From Eudorina sp. 2006-703-Eu-15 (lineage: Eukaryota > Chlorophyta > Chlorophyceae > Chlamydomonadales > Volvocaceae), in NCBI GenBank assembly GCA_003117195.1, contig BDSI01000022.1, positions 254,103-318,102 of the forward strand: DNA of 64,000 bases. The letters are read 5' to 3'. Both the position numbers and the translations under genes were made by a program. The notes under the pieces are model-generated. The model saw only the letters and a program-made list of their open reading frames with translations. It had not been told where the DNA came from and made no database searches. The stretch's first letter is position 1. Every line of letters starts with the position of its first letter. Shown one piece after another: positions 23,301 through 35,831 of the stretch.

Positions 23301-23768
23301 CCAGCCCTTTTTTTTCTGAGAGGGACGTTACAAGGACAAAGGGACGGAAGCAGACCAAGCAGCAAGCCGGGAAGAAGGCCAGACGGCAAGCGAAGACCAC
23401 CACACCGCAACCGAGCCCCAGAGGCACCAACCAGAAGGAAAGGGAACCAAGCAACGCCAACCTCACAGACAGGACGGGGACAGGGACAGGGCGGCAGAGG
23501 GAGAGAAAAGCTCCCAAAGCGGCAAAACGGCACAACAAGGCCGCACCTCCTACTCCAGGCCACCAGGCGAGACGGAAGGCCAAAGACGACCAACCCACCA
23601 ACAAACAACAAAAAACAAAAAAAAAGAAAAGAAAAAACAGCTACAAAACCAGAACACAGCAACGAGGCAAACACTACCCAAAGAAGCAGGGCAACACCCA
23701 ACTGCAGCAGCCACAGAAGACACAAAGCAAACAACGGAAGCAACAACCTGCAGCAAAAAAAAAAAAAA

Positions 23769-24732
23769 CAAGTAGGGGTCGGCTTCCTCGAAGCCGGAAA
23801 AGGGCGGGGCCCCCTATAATCCGTACAGGCCGCTTGCTTTAGAAGGAAAACTCTATTACCGCGCAACAGTGTGTGAGAGTGAAAGGTTGCTATTGGGGGT
23901 GTCGTTGATGTTGAAGGGGGATCGGCGTGCATAGATTCACCAAGCCCAAACACGGCAGCCCCGAAACCATCCTGCAGTACGCGCCGCCGGCGACGGCGGT
24001 CACCGTATCGGCACTATGGTAACGATAGTCGCCTCTGCACTACCACATCCATCTGTCAAGCAGATGATCACAAAGCAAGCTTGAAGCATCCTTGTTTTGC
24101 CGTGAAACTGTAGTTGTTTGGTCCGTCGGCAGGCATGCAACCCTTCAGTTGCACGCCCGCAGCAGACGTGAACCTCTAAAGTTTGCTATCAATAGTTACA
24201 TAGGTAATGTAAGGCAAAAACAAGGTGCGAAAAAGCCGCGGTGAGACCCGGACTTTGGGCCATCGGAACTGGAGCATTCGTTGGCACTCGGTACGCTATC
24301 CCTTTGCATCTTGAAACTTTGATTCAATACATATTGTTGATTTGTATTCATCTGGCAAGACAAAAAGACAAATCTTGATGTTTTGATGTTCAAACATCAG
24401 AACACTATCGAAGTTCAATTTGGCACGCGCCGCCCATTCCTAATCCAAGTATTCATCACGCGGCACCCGTTGAAACAAATATGAGCGCGAGAGGCGTTGG
24501 GTGGGCGTTGACCCGGGTCCATGGAAACCGCAGAGCTTTACTTTGACCGTTTGTGCGCAAAGAATTTTTTTCAGCCAAACCAAAGTTACCTTGCAATAGA
24601 GGACAATTAATATGACAAACGTAGCGAATTAGTTTGGCGGATAATGAACGTTTTGCCGTTACCGGACACACGGACATGGGCAATCCTCGGGGGCGGGGCC
24701 CCCCGAACGCGCTTCGCGCTGGGGCCCCGCCC
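23769..24732 (+). mobile_element. Hairpin-ended low-GC element, copy 1 (964 bp)
   Basis: One end carries CGGCTTC-CTC-GAAGCCG inside a TAGGGG/CCCCTA outer stem. The other carries a perfect 12-bp stem, GGGCGGGGCCCC with GGGGCCCCGCCC, around a loop containing GCGCGAAGCGCG. The core is much lower in GC than the host and holds small hairpins such as TGATGTTCAAACATCA. It lies inside an A tract (A14 on the left, A13 on the right) between LINE bases cctgcagc and gccccagag. No long ORF. It could be a non-autonomous DNA transposon (Helitron2-like insertion in A/T tracts is one option) or inserted organelle DNA, since volvocine organelle genomes are rich in GC palindromes. Confidence 0.65.
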
Positions 24733-25308
24733 AAAAAAAAAAAAAGCCCCAGAGAACACCGGAACTCTCAACAGAAGGAGACACACCAGACCGCCCAACA
24801 GAAGGAACCCAAACCCCCCACCCCCCAAAAACAGACCCCCCAGGCTCGCACGAACCCACAAGCACCGAGGTGCCGCCCAAGGCACAGGAGGCCAGGGCAC
24901 GAGCACACCAAGGCGCCAAGCACGTCACGGCCGAACCCGGGTGCCGCTCGGTAGGGTCTCGAGCACGAGCACACCGCAGGGCCGCACAACAGGGCGCCGC
25001 TCCACCAGCCACGCCAACAGACGCCGGCCCGGCAGAGCACGAGCACGCCACGAGCAAGGGAAACGTCCAGGGCTGGTACCCTGCGGGGCGCAGCAAGCAG
25101 GAACACCCCTCCCTTGCCAACCCAACACTGGAAGCCCTCACCCCTACAACACTGGCCCCCCTAGACCCCAGCACCCTCGAGGCCCCCCCACAAAGCCGAA
25201 CTGAAACCCCCTGTCACTTCTGCCCTACACAAACCGGAAACGGCTCACACAACAAACCCCCCTGAGCTGGGCTGAGCTGATGCTGTAGCTGTAGCTGCGA
25301 GCTGAAAA

Positions 25309-27831
25309 CTAATCTGACATTACTGCGGCGGCAGCCTGTGGGGCTGGCACAGGGTGGGCCAGGGACAGATGGACCCGCAGCCTGGGCGCCTGCCCTTCGG
25401 CACGCTCGACAGAGCACAGGACACCTTCATGCGCCCATGAGGCTTCGAAGGCGTCCAGCGGAGCTGTCTTCAGCTGGGCGGTGATGTGTAAGAGTGGCAA
25501 CCCAGCCATGGTGTCGTCGGGCAACGCTGCCATCCGGAAATGCGCCCACATGAGCCGTTGGAGCTCGCTGACCACCTGGGTGACGACCGCTTCGGAGGGG
25601 CAGGGCTCGGTGTCAGCAGCTTGGTGGTGGCACCAGACGGCCCACAGCCAGGTGGCCCGAAGTGCGGTCCAGAGGGTTTGCAGGCCCGGGCTGGTTGGGT
25701 ACTGGCCCCAGGCGGCGGCCCAGTCTCCCAGCAGCAGTTCAACGCTCATCATTGGGGGCCGGGCCCCCCGGTGATGGCCCTCCAGAGAGCCACCAGCCAC
25801 TCACGAGCACCCTTGTACGCCGGGCAGGCCACAAAGATGTGGGTCAAGCTGTCCATGCACAGTTCTGGCCGCCATCGCCGCGGCTGCTGCTGCTGTGGCT
25901 GCTGCTGTGGCTGTTGGCAGGGTGGGTGGCTGCAGGCGGCGCGGTCCGGCCGGCCTTTGGTTGCGAGGTACAGGCCGCACGGGAGCCGTGCATGCTGCAG
26001 ACGCCACACCAGGGCCTTGGCCCGGTTGCTGGCCGGGCTGTCCCACAGCCGCTGCCAGGTCTTGTGCTTCTGGGCCACCGTGGGTGCACCCAAGCCCGGC
26101 GGGTCTGGCGGTTCAGGCGGGTCAGGTGGGTCCGGCAGGTCAGGTGGGTCCGGCGGGGCGGGTGGGTCCACGGGGGCCAGCTGATCTGGTAGGTCCGGCG
26201 GGCTCCCTTGCAGCGGCCCTGCGGGGTGGTGGTTGATGAAGGTAGATGGCCCAGCTGTCGAGGGGCCTGCCCCTGGGTCCCCCCGGCTGTGAGGACGCCG
26301 CTGAGTTGCCGGCAGCTGAGTTACACTGGCTGTGAACGGGGAGAGTGGGTTGCAACGTGGCCGCATCCAGGCTGCAGGCTGGACTGGGTGCATCCTGAAC
26401 CAGCTGCTATGGCTGGGGGCCCGATTGGCTGCATGCTGCCGTCTCCATTCCTCCTCCAGGACCGTGAGTGCACTGCGATTACCCGGGAGTGTAGGCCACG
26501 CAGCGGGCGTCAGGGGTCCTGGGCCGTGGTCTCCCAAAGCCAGGCGTGCAGCTGTGAGACGGCGGCGGGTTTCGCAGACTGTGTAGTGTACCAGTGGCAG
26601 GGTGCCATGGCCATGACTGAGGGGGTGGCACTGCACCTCGCTCCAGGGGCCCAGGAGCTGGTTCTCGGTTGGCCACAAGGCCGGCCGCTCAGCCGGCGGG
26701 GCAGCCTGGTACGCCAACCGCTCCGCCAGGGACCAGAAGCGGCGCGGCTTTTTGCCTGGCAGGACACAGGCCGCCAGCCACGCGTCAGGGGCCGCTGGCC
26801 CGGCCGCTGGGCAGGGCAGCCAGTAGAGCTCCGGACGGGCTGCGGACCCAGTTGCTGTCCAGTGACACTTGCCAATTTGCTGCTTCAGGAAGTTCTGCGG
26901 TGAGGAGGCCACCTGGCAGGAGCTGGTGCCAGTCTGGAGGCACGGCGGCCAGCACAGCCTGCAGTTGGGGGTCACGCTGGGCCAGGGCTGGGGCTGCACG
27001 CAGGGCTGCCATGGTGCACGGTGCGGCGATGGGTCCGCCCTCAGGCATACCGGGGGGCTGGAATGGCTGTCCTGTCACTGGGTCCCGAAGGGCTGCATTG
27101 TAGTACAGCGGCTCATGCAGCAGCGCCCGCGCGTCAGTGCCCTCAGGGTAAGGCAGCCGGCAGGGCTGTGAGGCCCGGAAGGATGTCACCAGGCTGGCCA
27201 GGTACGGGGGCAGGTTTGCCGGTGGGTCCACCGTCCCATACACCCAACCCCAGCCGGCGGTCCCCCGGGGGCCCAGTTAGCGAAGAGGGAGCGCATGATC
27301 AGCTTCCAGGGCTGCCGGCCTGGTTGGGCTAACTGCGCCAGGGTCTTGCCATGCAGCGCTGCAAGGAAGGAGTCAAGGTCAATGTGGCCAACCCCGCCAC
27401 ACTCGTGGTCTTGGCATGCCACCACTGGATCCGGCTTCAGCAGTGCATGACCATTGCACACCAGGGTAGCATCTTCAGGCAGCAACGACCAGGCTGTGAA
27501 GCCATCGATGCATTCCGCAGCGCTGCCAGCTGGGGTGGGGAGGGCTGGACAAAGGAGAAGTGGAAGGCAAGGGCATTGCCCAATACCTGCTTGGCCACGT
27601 GGACCCTGCCGACGAAGCTGAGGCCATGCCGCCGCCACACCTGCCCGATGTTGTTCAGCCGTTGGATACGGCTGGCGTAGCAGAGGTTGGCCGCCAGGGT
27701 GGTGTCAGTGGTGAGCGGTACCCCAAGGTGGCGGGGCGGCTCCTCCCCAGGGAGAGGGAATTTGGCGCCCGTTGCCTCATTCACACCCCAGACCACACGG
27801 TGGGTTCCGAGCACCAGCCCCTTTTGTTTTT
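25309..27831 (-). pseudogene. LINE copy C ORF2: C-terminal domain and RT C-end (broken)
   Basis: Read leftward from 27831: end of the RT domain, then a frame break in a C5G5 homopolymer near 27262. The long C-terminal domain follows, starting YGTVDPPANLPPYLASL, then a PPD-repeat linker, the Gln-rich tract and the zf-RVT-like segment, ending AAAVMSD. A one-base loss near 25768 (GGGGGCCGGG instead of GGGGGGCCGGG) and other indels break the frame, so it is not translatable as it stands. Confidence 0.75.
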
Positions 27832-28052
27832 TTTTTTTGTCTTTATGTTGTCTGGCGGTCCTCTGATGCTGCCACTACTCCACGAGCGGCTAGCGGGCCG
27901 GGCTTCTGGGCGTCTCCACAGGCCAGCTGGATGACTTAGGATGGGTGAGAGTCTTGTAAACCTCCAGACGGGACAGGGACGGGCGGGCACCCTCCTTCTC
28001 GTCACACCCCTGACAACTTGCCAGTGGCTGGGGTCGATCCCAGGACCTCCCT
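27832..28052 (-). mobile_element. SINE copy, truncated at both ends, inserted in LINE RT
   Basis: The sequence matches the SINE at 62018 but its 3' end stops early, at ACATAAAGAC plus poly(A), and its 5' side stops in the T-arm-like region. CCCTT flanks both sides in the RT coding sequence and may be the target-site duplication. Confidence 0.75.
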
Positions 28053-28513
28053 CCCTTGCTTTTGCTGGCATTCTCCTTGGCGTTACTGGCCCGGCAGAAG
28101 AGCTGGACCGCTGCTTTGGCGACGGGGCCGTCCTCGTCAACGTCCCGGACCGTGAGGACAGTATCGTCGGCATGGTGCGACACGGGCGGTGCAGGCTGTC
28201 CACTGGGGAGGGTGGGCGTGCGTAGCTGGCCTGAGGCGCATAGATGGTGCAGGTACGCCGTTAGTGGCTCAAGTTGCAGGACCCAGAGGACAGGCGACAA
28301 GGTGCTGCCCTGCTCGAGGCCGTTCCGGACCGGGAACGGGGCCGACAGCTGGCCGTTGACCACGACACGGGAAGACCCATCTGACGTGAGGAGGCGGATC
28401 CACCGCTGCATGTTGGGTCCAAAACCCTTGGACTCGACCACTCGGTACAGCCACGGACGGTGGACCCGGTCGTAGGCTTTCGCAATGTCCAGGAAGAGGA
28501 GGGCCGCGGATTG

Positions 28514-30214
28514 CATGCACGGCTCCCGTGCGGCCTGTACCTAGCAACCAAAGGCCGGCCAGACCGCGCCGCCTGCAGCCACCCACCCTGCCAACAGCCA
28601 CAGCAGCAGCCACAGCAGCAGCCACAGCAGCAGCAGCCACGGCGATGGCGGCCAGAACCGTGCCTGGACAGCTTGACCCACATCTTTGTGGCCTGCCCGG
28701 CGTACCAGGGTGCTCGTGAGTGGCTGGTGGCTCTCTGGGGGGCCATCACCGGGGGGCCCGGCCCCCCAATGATGAGCGTTGAACTGCTGCTGGGAGACTG
28801 GGCCGCCGCCTGGGGCCAGTACCCACCCATCCCGGGCCTGCAAACCCTCTGGACCGCCCTTCGGGCCACCTGGCTGTGGGCCGTCTGGTGCCACCACCAA
28901 GCCGCTGACACCGAGCCCTGCCCAGGTGGTCAGCGAGCTCCAACGGCTCATGTGGGCGCATTTCCGGATGGCAGCGTTGCCCGACGACACCATGGCTGGG
29001 TTGCCACTCTCACACATCACCGCCCAGCTGAAGACAGCTCCGCTGGACGCCTTCGAAGCCTCGTGGGCGCATGAAGGTGTCCTGTGCTCTGTCGAGCGTG
29101 CCGAAGGGCAAGCACCCAGGCTGCGGGTCCATCTGTCCCTGGCCCACCCTGTGCCAGCCCCACAGGCTGCCGCCGCAGTAATGTCAGATTAGTTTCAGCT
29201 CGCAGCTACAGCTACAGCATCAGCTCAGCCCAGCTCCAGGGGGTTTTGTTGTGTGAGCCGTTTCCGGTTTGTGTAGGGCAGTAGTGAAAGGGGGTTTCAG
29301 TTCGGCTTTGTGTGGGGGCCTCGAGGGTGCTGGGGTCTAGGGGGGCCAGTGTTGTAGGGGTGAGGGCCTCCAGGGTTGGGTTGGCGAGGGAGGGGTGTGC
29401 CTGCTTGCTGCGCCCCGCAGGGTACCAGCCCTAGACGTTTCCCTTGCTCGTGGCGTGCTCGTGCTCTGCCGGGCCGGCGTCTGTTGGCGTGGCTGGTGGA
29501 GCGGCGCCCTGTTGTGCGGCCCTGCGGTGTGCTCGTGCTCGAGACCCTACCGAGCGGCACCCGGGTTCAGCCGTGACGTGCTTGGCGCCTTGGTGTGCTC
29601 GTGCCCTGGCCTCCTGTGCCTTGGGCGGCACCTCGTTGCTTTTGGGTTCGTGCGAGCCTGGGGGTCTGTTTTTGGGGGTGGGGGGTTTGGGTTCCTTCTG
29701 TTGGGCGGTCTGGTGTGTCTCCTTCTGTTGGGAGTTCCGGTGTTCCCTGGGGCTGCTGCAGGTTGTTGCTTCCGTTTGTTTGCTTTGTGTCTTCTGTGGC
29801 TGCTGCAGTTGGGTGTTGCCCTGCTTCTTTGGGTAGTGTTTGCCTCGTTGCTGTGTTCTGGTTTTGTAGCTGTTTTTCTTTTCTTTTTTTGGTTGTCTTT
29901 TGTTGTTTGTTGGTGGGTGGGTCGTCTTTGGCCTTCCGTCTCGCCTGTTGGCCTGGAGTAGGAGGTGCGGCCTTGTTGTGCCGTTTTGCCGCTTTGGGAG
30001 CTTTTCTCTCCCTCTGCCGCCCTGTCCCTGTCCCCGTCCTGTCTGTGAGGTTGGCGTTGCTTGGTTCCCTTTCCTTCTGGTTGGTGCCTCTGGGGCTCGG
30101 TTGCGGTGTGGTGGTCTTTGCTTGCCGTCTGGCCTTCTTCCCGGCTTGCTGCTTGGTCTGCTTCCGTCCCTTTGTCCTTGTAACGTCCCTCTCAGAAAAA
30201 AAAAAAAAAAAAAA
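28514..30214 (+). mobile_element. LINE copy D: ORF2 C-terminus, full 3' UTR, poly(A)
   Basis: A 5'-truncated plus copy starting in the RLPCGLYLATKGRPDRAA segment. Coding runs to a stop at 29190-29192; the 3' UTR and a ~20-nt poly(A) follow. It sits in the RT of copy C with ATTG on both sides as a short target-site duplication. A ~19-nt loss near 28924, relative to the copy at 32710, shifts the frame before the end. Confidence 0.85.
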
Positions 30215-31779
30215 TTGCTGGGACTGCTGCACATGCTCAGCCAGGGCCAGGTGGTACAGGATATTGTCCCGGATATCCCGTCCCGCAATGAAGGCTGTTT
30301 GGAGCGGGTCCACCAGGTAATCCAAGGCCGGCTGTAGGCGGTTGCTGACCACTTTGCAGACGATTTTGTAATCGCACTGCAGGAGGGTGATGGGCCGGTA
30401 GCTGCTGAGGTCCGGCCGAGGCAGGCGCTTCCCCTTATAGATGAGAGAGATGATCCCTTCACGCCAGCTGCGGGGCAGGGATGCAGCAGCGGCCGCCCCG
30501 GAGGCGACGGAGCCCTGGTGGAAGGCTTCATTGGCGGCTGCAAGGAGCGGCGGCCCCAGCTGCTCCCACAGGACACGATAAACCTCGTACGGGACACCAT
30601 CCGAACCAGGGGCCTTGCCATTCTGGCATGAAGCCAGGGCCACCATGAGTTCCTCCAACTGGAGTTCCCCCTGGGCCCCTGCGCCATCAGAGCTGTCCCG
30701 CAGGTCGTCTGGCAGTCGCCGGCGAAGGTGGCTGAGTAGCAGGTCCTGGGCAGCGGGGTCCACCTCCCCAACTCGGAACAGGCCCGTGGGGCTGTCACTG
30801 CTGTACATGGCGTGGGCGGCCGTGGTGATGGTCTCACCGGCATTCGCGCTGGTCAGGGGGACTGGCTCGGGCCGCCCTGGGGCGAGCAGGTGGGTGATGG
30901 GTTCCCTGACCTTAGCCTCCCGGCCGAGCTGGTGGAACCAGCCGGTGCCTTTGTCTCCATGCCGGGTGTAGGCGGCATCCAGGGCGGCATTGCGGCGGGT
31001 TGAGGCCTGGGCCACACTGTCAGCCAGCTGCTTGCAGGCACGAGCGGCGTCCAGGCTAACAGGAGAGCCAGGGGCACTGCCATGCTGGGCCGCCAGAGCT
31101 GCGGCTGCGGCCTGCTGTGCAGCACGAAGGTCGGCCACTTGCTCGCGGAGATGCTGGCGGTGGAGCTGGTCAGCCACCAGCCGCAGCCGGCCTTTGACCC
31201 ACTCCCAAGTTTCCCTGGCATCCACGGGGGGAACACGTTGCTGGGCCGCCTGGAGCTCGGACTGGACCGCAGCCTTAAGGCGTGGCAGCAGGCTGGGATG
31301 GTAGAGGAGATAGGTGGGAAACATCCAGCCGCTGCGGCCGAGTGGGGGCAGGCCAGGCAGCGCCAGCTCGAGCAGGACACCATGATGGTCACCGGGCGCC
31401 CCCGGGGCAAGCTGTATGTGGGCCACGTATGCAGCCAGTGGCCGGCTGATCAGCCAGCGATCCAGGCGGGCGGTGGCCGCCCGGTTGGCGGCGGCTGGAT
31501 AAGTGTGGCCACGGTCGGGCCGACCCGTGGGCCAGGGGTCCACCAGGTCTGCAGCGGAGATAAGGTGCTGGAGCTGCTGCCGGCCGGCCGCCCTGTTACG
31601 AGACAGTTCGGCTTCCTCCGATGGGCCCAGAGTGCAGTTGAGGTCGCCCCCAAGTATGACGTGGCGGTCGGTGTCCAAGTATGGCTGCAGCCCTGTGAAG
31701 AAGTCTGGCTTTTCGGCTGCTGCTGGCGGGACATACACACTGAGGAGCCGCAGCCGAAGGTGCAGGACGTCCCAGTCTT
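30215..31779 (-). pseudogene. LINE copy C ORF2: endonuclease C-part and RT N-part
   Basis: This is the longest continuous endonuclease-to-RT reading frame outside 57340-58885. In sense order: VYVPPAAAEKPDF, then HVILGGDLNCTLG (GDxN motif), RLDRWLIS, and GDHHGVLLEL, the position of the SDH catalytic motif with Gly for Ser. A helical linker leads to the RT entry NGKAPGSDGVPYE, LIYKGK and SSYRPITLLQCDYKIVCKVV. The frame then stops at the insertion of copy D. Confidence 0.75.
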
Positions 31780-31829
31780 CTCATTCAGCCCCGCCTCCTG
31801 GTGGGGGCCTCGTTCCCCGCCACACATGG
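31780..31829 (+). mobile_element. 5' terminus of LINE copy E
   Basis: Contains CCCCGCCTCCTGGTGGGGG, also found at 37557. Two independent occurrences after unrelated left flanks mark this as the 5' end of the element or a shared truncation point. The sequence resumes at 34016 after the insertion of copy F. Confidence 0.65.
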
Positions 31830-34015
31830 TAATCGCAGTGCACTCACGGTCCTGGAGGAGGAATGGAGACGGCAGCATGCAGCCAATCGGGCCCCCAGCC
31901 ATAGCAGCTGGTTCAGGATGCACCCAGTCCAGCCTGCAGCCTGGATGCGGCCACGTTGCAACCCACTCTCCCCGTTCACAGCCAGTGTCACTCAGCTGCC
32001 GGCAACTCAGCGGCGTCCTCACAGCCGGGGGGACCCAGGGGCAGGCCCCTCGACAGCTGGGCCATCTGCCTTCATCAACCACCCCCCCGCAGGGCCGCTG
32101 CAAGGGAGCCCGCCGGACCTACCAGATCAGCTGGCCCCGTGGACCCACCCGCCCCGCCGGACCCACCTGACCTGCCGGACCCACCTGACCCGCCTGAACC
32201 GCCAGACCCGCCGGGCTTGGGTGCGCCCGCGGCGGCCCAGAAGCACAAGACCTGGCAGCGGCTGTGGGACAGCCCGGCCAGCAACCGGGCCAAGGCCCTG
32301 GTGTGGCGCCTGCAGCATGCACGGCTCCCGTGCGGCCTGTACCTCGCAACCAAAGGCCGGCCGGACCGCGCCGCCTGCAGCCACCCACCCTGCCAACAGC
32401 CACGGCAGCAGCCACAGCAGCAGCAGCCGCGGCGATGGCGGCCAGAACCGTGCATGGACAGCTTGACCCACATCTTTGTGGCCTGCCCGGCGTACAAGGG
32501 TGCTCGTGAGTGGCTGGTGGCTCTCTGGGGGGCCATCACCGGGGGGCCCGGCCCCCCAATGATGAGCGTTGAACTGCTGCTGGGAGACTGGGCCGCCGCC
32601 TGGGGCCAGTACCCAACCAGCCCGGGCCTGCAAACCCTCTGGACCGCCCTTCGGGCCACCTGGCTGTGGGCCGTCTGGTGCCACCACCAAGCTGCTGACA
32701 CCGAGCCCTGCCCCTCCGAAGCGGTCGTCGCCCAGGTGGTCAGCGAGCTCCAACGGCTCATGTGGGCGCATTTCCGGATGGCAGCGTTGCCCGACGACAC
32801 CATGGCTGGGTTGCCACTCTCTCACATCACCGCCCAGCTGAAGACAGCTCCGCTGGACGCCTTCGAAGCCTCATGGGCGCATGAAGGTGTCCTGTGCTCT
32901 GTCGAGCGTGCCGAAGGGCAGGCGCCCAGGCTGCGGGTCCATCTGTCCCTGGCCCACCCTGTGCCAGCCCCACAGGCCGACGCCGCAGTAATGTCAGATT
33001 AGTTTCAGCTCGCAGCTACAGCGTCAGCTCAGCCCAGCTCAGGGGGATTTGTTGTGTGAGCAGTTTCCGGTTTGTGTAGGGCAGTAGTGAAAGGGGGGTT
33101 CTTTTCGGCTTTGTGGGGGGGCCTCGAGGGTGCTGGGGTCTAGGGGGGCCAGTGTTGTAGGGGTGAGGGCCTCCAGTGTTGGGTTGGCGAGGGAGGGGTG
33201 TGCCTGCTTGCTGCGCCCCGCAGGGTACCAGCCCTGGACGTTTCCCTTGCTCGTGGCGTGCTCGTGCTCTGCCGGGCCGGCGTCTGTTGGCGTGGCTGGC
33301 AGAGCGGCGCCCTGTTGTGCGGCCCTGCGGTGTGCTCGTGCTCGAGACCCTACCGCGCGGCACCCGGGTTCGGCCGTGACGTGCTTGGCGCCTTGGTGTG
33401 CTCGTGCCCTGGCCTCCTGTGCCTTGGGCGGCACCTCGGTGCTTTTGGGTTCGTGCGAGCCTGGGGGGTCTGTTTTTCGGGGGTGGGGGGTTTGGGTTCC
33501 TTCTGTTGGGCGGTCTGGTGTGTCTCCTTCTGTTGGGAGTTCCGGTGTTCTCTGGGGCTGCTGCAGGTTGTTGCTTCCGTTGCTTGCTTTGTGTCTTCTG
33601 TGGCTGCTGCAGTTGGGTGTTGCCCTGCTTCTTTGGGTAGTGTTTGCCTCGTTGCTGTGTTCTGGTTTTGTAGCTGTTTTTCTTTTCTTTTTTTTGTTTT
33701 TTGTTGTTTGTTGGTGGGTGGGTCGTCTTTGGCCTTCCGTCTCGCCTGGTGGCCTGGAGTAGGAGGTGCGGCCTTGTTGTGCCGTTTTGCCGCATTGGGA
33801 GCTTTTTCTCTCCCTCTGCCGCCCTGTCCCTGTCCCCGTCCTGTCTGTGAGGTTGGCGTTGCTTGGTTCCCTTTCCTTCTGGTTGGTGCCTCTGGGGCTC
33901 GGTTGCGGTGTGGTGGTCTTTGCTTGCCGTCTGGCCTTCTTCCCGGCTTGCTGCTTGGTCTGCTTCCGTCCCTTTGTCCTTGTAACGTCCCTCTCAGAAA
34001 AAAAAAAAAAAAAAA
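31830..34015 (+). mobile_element. LINE copy F nested in copy E: ORF2 C-terminus (31830-33002) and 3' UTR
   Basis: The target-site duplication ACATGG at 31824-31829 and 34016-34021 brackets it. The ORF2 C-terminal domain includes the PPD-rich linker, KHKTWQRLWDSP, WRLQHARLPCGLYLATKG and the zf-RVT-like CMDSLTHIFVACPAYKG, and ends with a stop at 33000-33002. One frame break lies between about 32110 and 32160. The 3' UTR is ~1.0 kb and ends TCTCAG plus poly(A). It is a good reference for the family's 3' end. Confidence 0.85.
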
Positions 34016-34788
34016 ACATGGTGTACTTCCAGACTCGTGCCTTCAGCAGGCATGTGCTGCGGCCGTCAGTGCGGCGCTGGCTGCCAGCAAACCCGGCGAC
34101 TTCGTCAACCAGGCCGTCCATGGCCAAGGCCGCTCCACCAGTGTCGTGCTGGGCTCCTGCCCTGGGCTTAGTGGTGAAAATGCTGTGGCAGCTCTGCTGC
34201 GCCAGCACCACCTCCCTGTTGTTGCTGGAGGGCTGCAACTTCAGGTGCTGGTCCAGCCGTTGTATGTGCCCCTGCGCCCGCACACCCACAAGCTAGTCAT
34301 CACCGGGCTACCGGGCGCCTTTGCTCTGGAGGGCGTCTCAGGGGTCCTGCTCCACTGTGCGGGCCTGGTGGACTCCACGGCTGCTGGCGCCGACCTTGTG
34401 GCCGGCGAGCTCCTTGGGGACCCACTGGCTCGGGGCGGCACGCCTGCCGGCAGCCTCCCTGACGCCTCCCACCTGGTGGCTTTCATTCAGGCCCCCGCAT
34501 CAGACCCCGACCTGGGCCGCCTGCCCCGGGCGTTTCACATTGGAGAGCAGACGGTGCGCATCAGCATCATCGACCTGAGAAGTGTGTCAGGGGGCCCCGC
34601 CGCGGCCGGCCCCTGTGATTTTTTTTTTCTGAGAGGGACGTTACAAGGACAAAGGGACGGAAGCAGACCAAGCAGCAAGCCGGGAAGAAGGCCAGACGGC
34701 AAGCGAAGACCACCACACCGCAACCGAGCCCCAGAGGCACCAACCAGAAGGAAAGGGAACCAAGCAACGCCAACCTCACAGACAGGAC

Positions 34789-35160
34789 AGGTTTGCCTCG
34801 TTGCTGTGTTCTGGTTTTGTAGCTGTTTTTCTTTTCTTTTTTTTGTTTTTGGTTGTTTGTTGGTGGGTGAGTCGTCTTTGGCCTTCCGTCTCGCCTGTTG
34901 GCCTGGAGTAGGAGGTGCGGCCTTGTTGTGCCGTTTTGCCGCTTTTGGAGCTTTTCTCTCCCTCTGCCGCCCTGTCCCTGTCCCCGTCCTGTCTGTGAGG
35001 TTGGCGTTGCTTGGTTCCCTTTCCTTCTGGTTGGTGCCTCTGGGGCTCGGTTGCGGTGTGGTGGTCTTTGCTTGCCGTCTGGCCTTCTTCCCGGATTGCT
35101 GCTTGGTCTTCTTTCTTCCGTCCCTTTGTCCTTGTAACGTCCCTCTCAGAAAAAAAAAAA
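34789..35160 (+). mobile_element. Third-layer LINE 3' UTR insertion
   Basis: Starts GTTTGCCTCGTTGC and ends TCTCAG plus poly(A). It is flanked by ACAGGAC on both sides and lies within copy G. Confidence 0.9.
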
Positions 35161-35831
35161 ACAGGACGGGGACAGGGACAGGGCGGCAGAGGGAGAGAAA
35201 AGCTCCCAAAGCGGCAAAACTGCACAACAAGGCCGCACCTCCTACTCCAGGCCACCAGGCGAGACGGAAGGCCAAAGACGACCCACCCACCAACAAACAA
35301 CAAAAAACAAAAAAAAGAAAAGAAAAACAGCTACAAAACCAGAACACAGCAACGAGGCAAACACTACCCAAAGAAGCAGGGCAACACCCAACTGCAGCAG
35401 CCACAGAAGACACAAAGCAAACAACGGAATCAACAACCTGCAGCAGCCCCAGAGAACACCGGAACTCCCAACAGAAGGAGACACACCAGACCGCCCAACA
35501 GAAGGAACCCAAACCCCCCACCCCCGAAAAACAGACCCCCCAGGCTCGCACGAACCCAAAAGCACCGAGGTGCCGCCCAAGGCACAGGAGGCCAGGGCAC
35601 GAGCACACCAAGGCGCCAAGCACGTCACGGCCGAACCCGGGTGCCCTCAAGCACGAGCATACCGCAGGGCCGCACAACAGGGCGCCGCTCTGCCAGCCAC
35701 GCCAACAGACGCCGGCCCGGCAGAGCACGAGCACGCCACGAGCAAGGGAAACGTCCAGGGCTGGTACCCTGCGGGGCGCAGCAAGCAGGCACACCCCTCC
35801 CTCGCCAACCCAACACTGGAGGCCCTCACCC

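Larger units (their letters stand above)
23308..31779 (-). mobile_element. LINE copy C: longest minus-strand copy, 3' UTR to endonuclease, interrupted three times
   Basis: In genomic order: poly(T) and 3' UTR 23308-23754; hairpin-ended element in an A tract 23755-24745; 3' UTR 24746-25308; ORF2 C-terminus and RT 25309-27831; SINE 27832-28052; RT 28053-28513; plus-strand LINE copy D 28514-30214; RT and endonuclease 30215-31779. Truncation falls inside the endonuclease, just before the DVLHLRLRLLSVYAPP segment. It is the oldest layer here, since it hosts every other element in this interval. CAGCCC next to both ends (about 23302 and 31790) may be a target-site duplication, but about 10 extra bases at the right end make this uncertain. 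Confidence 0.8.
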
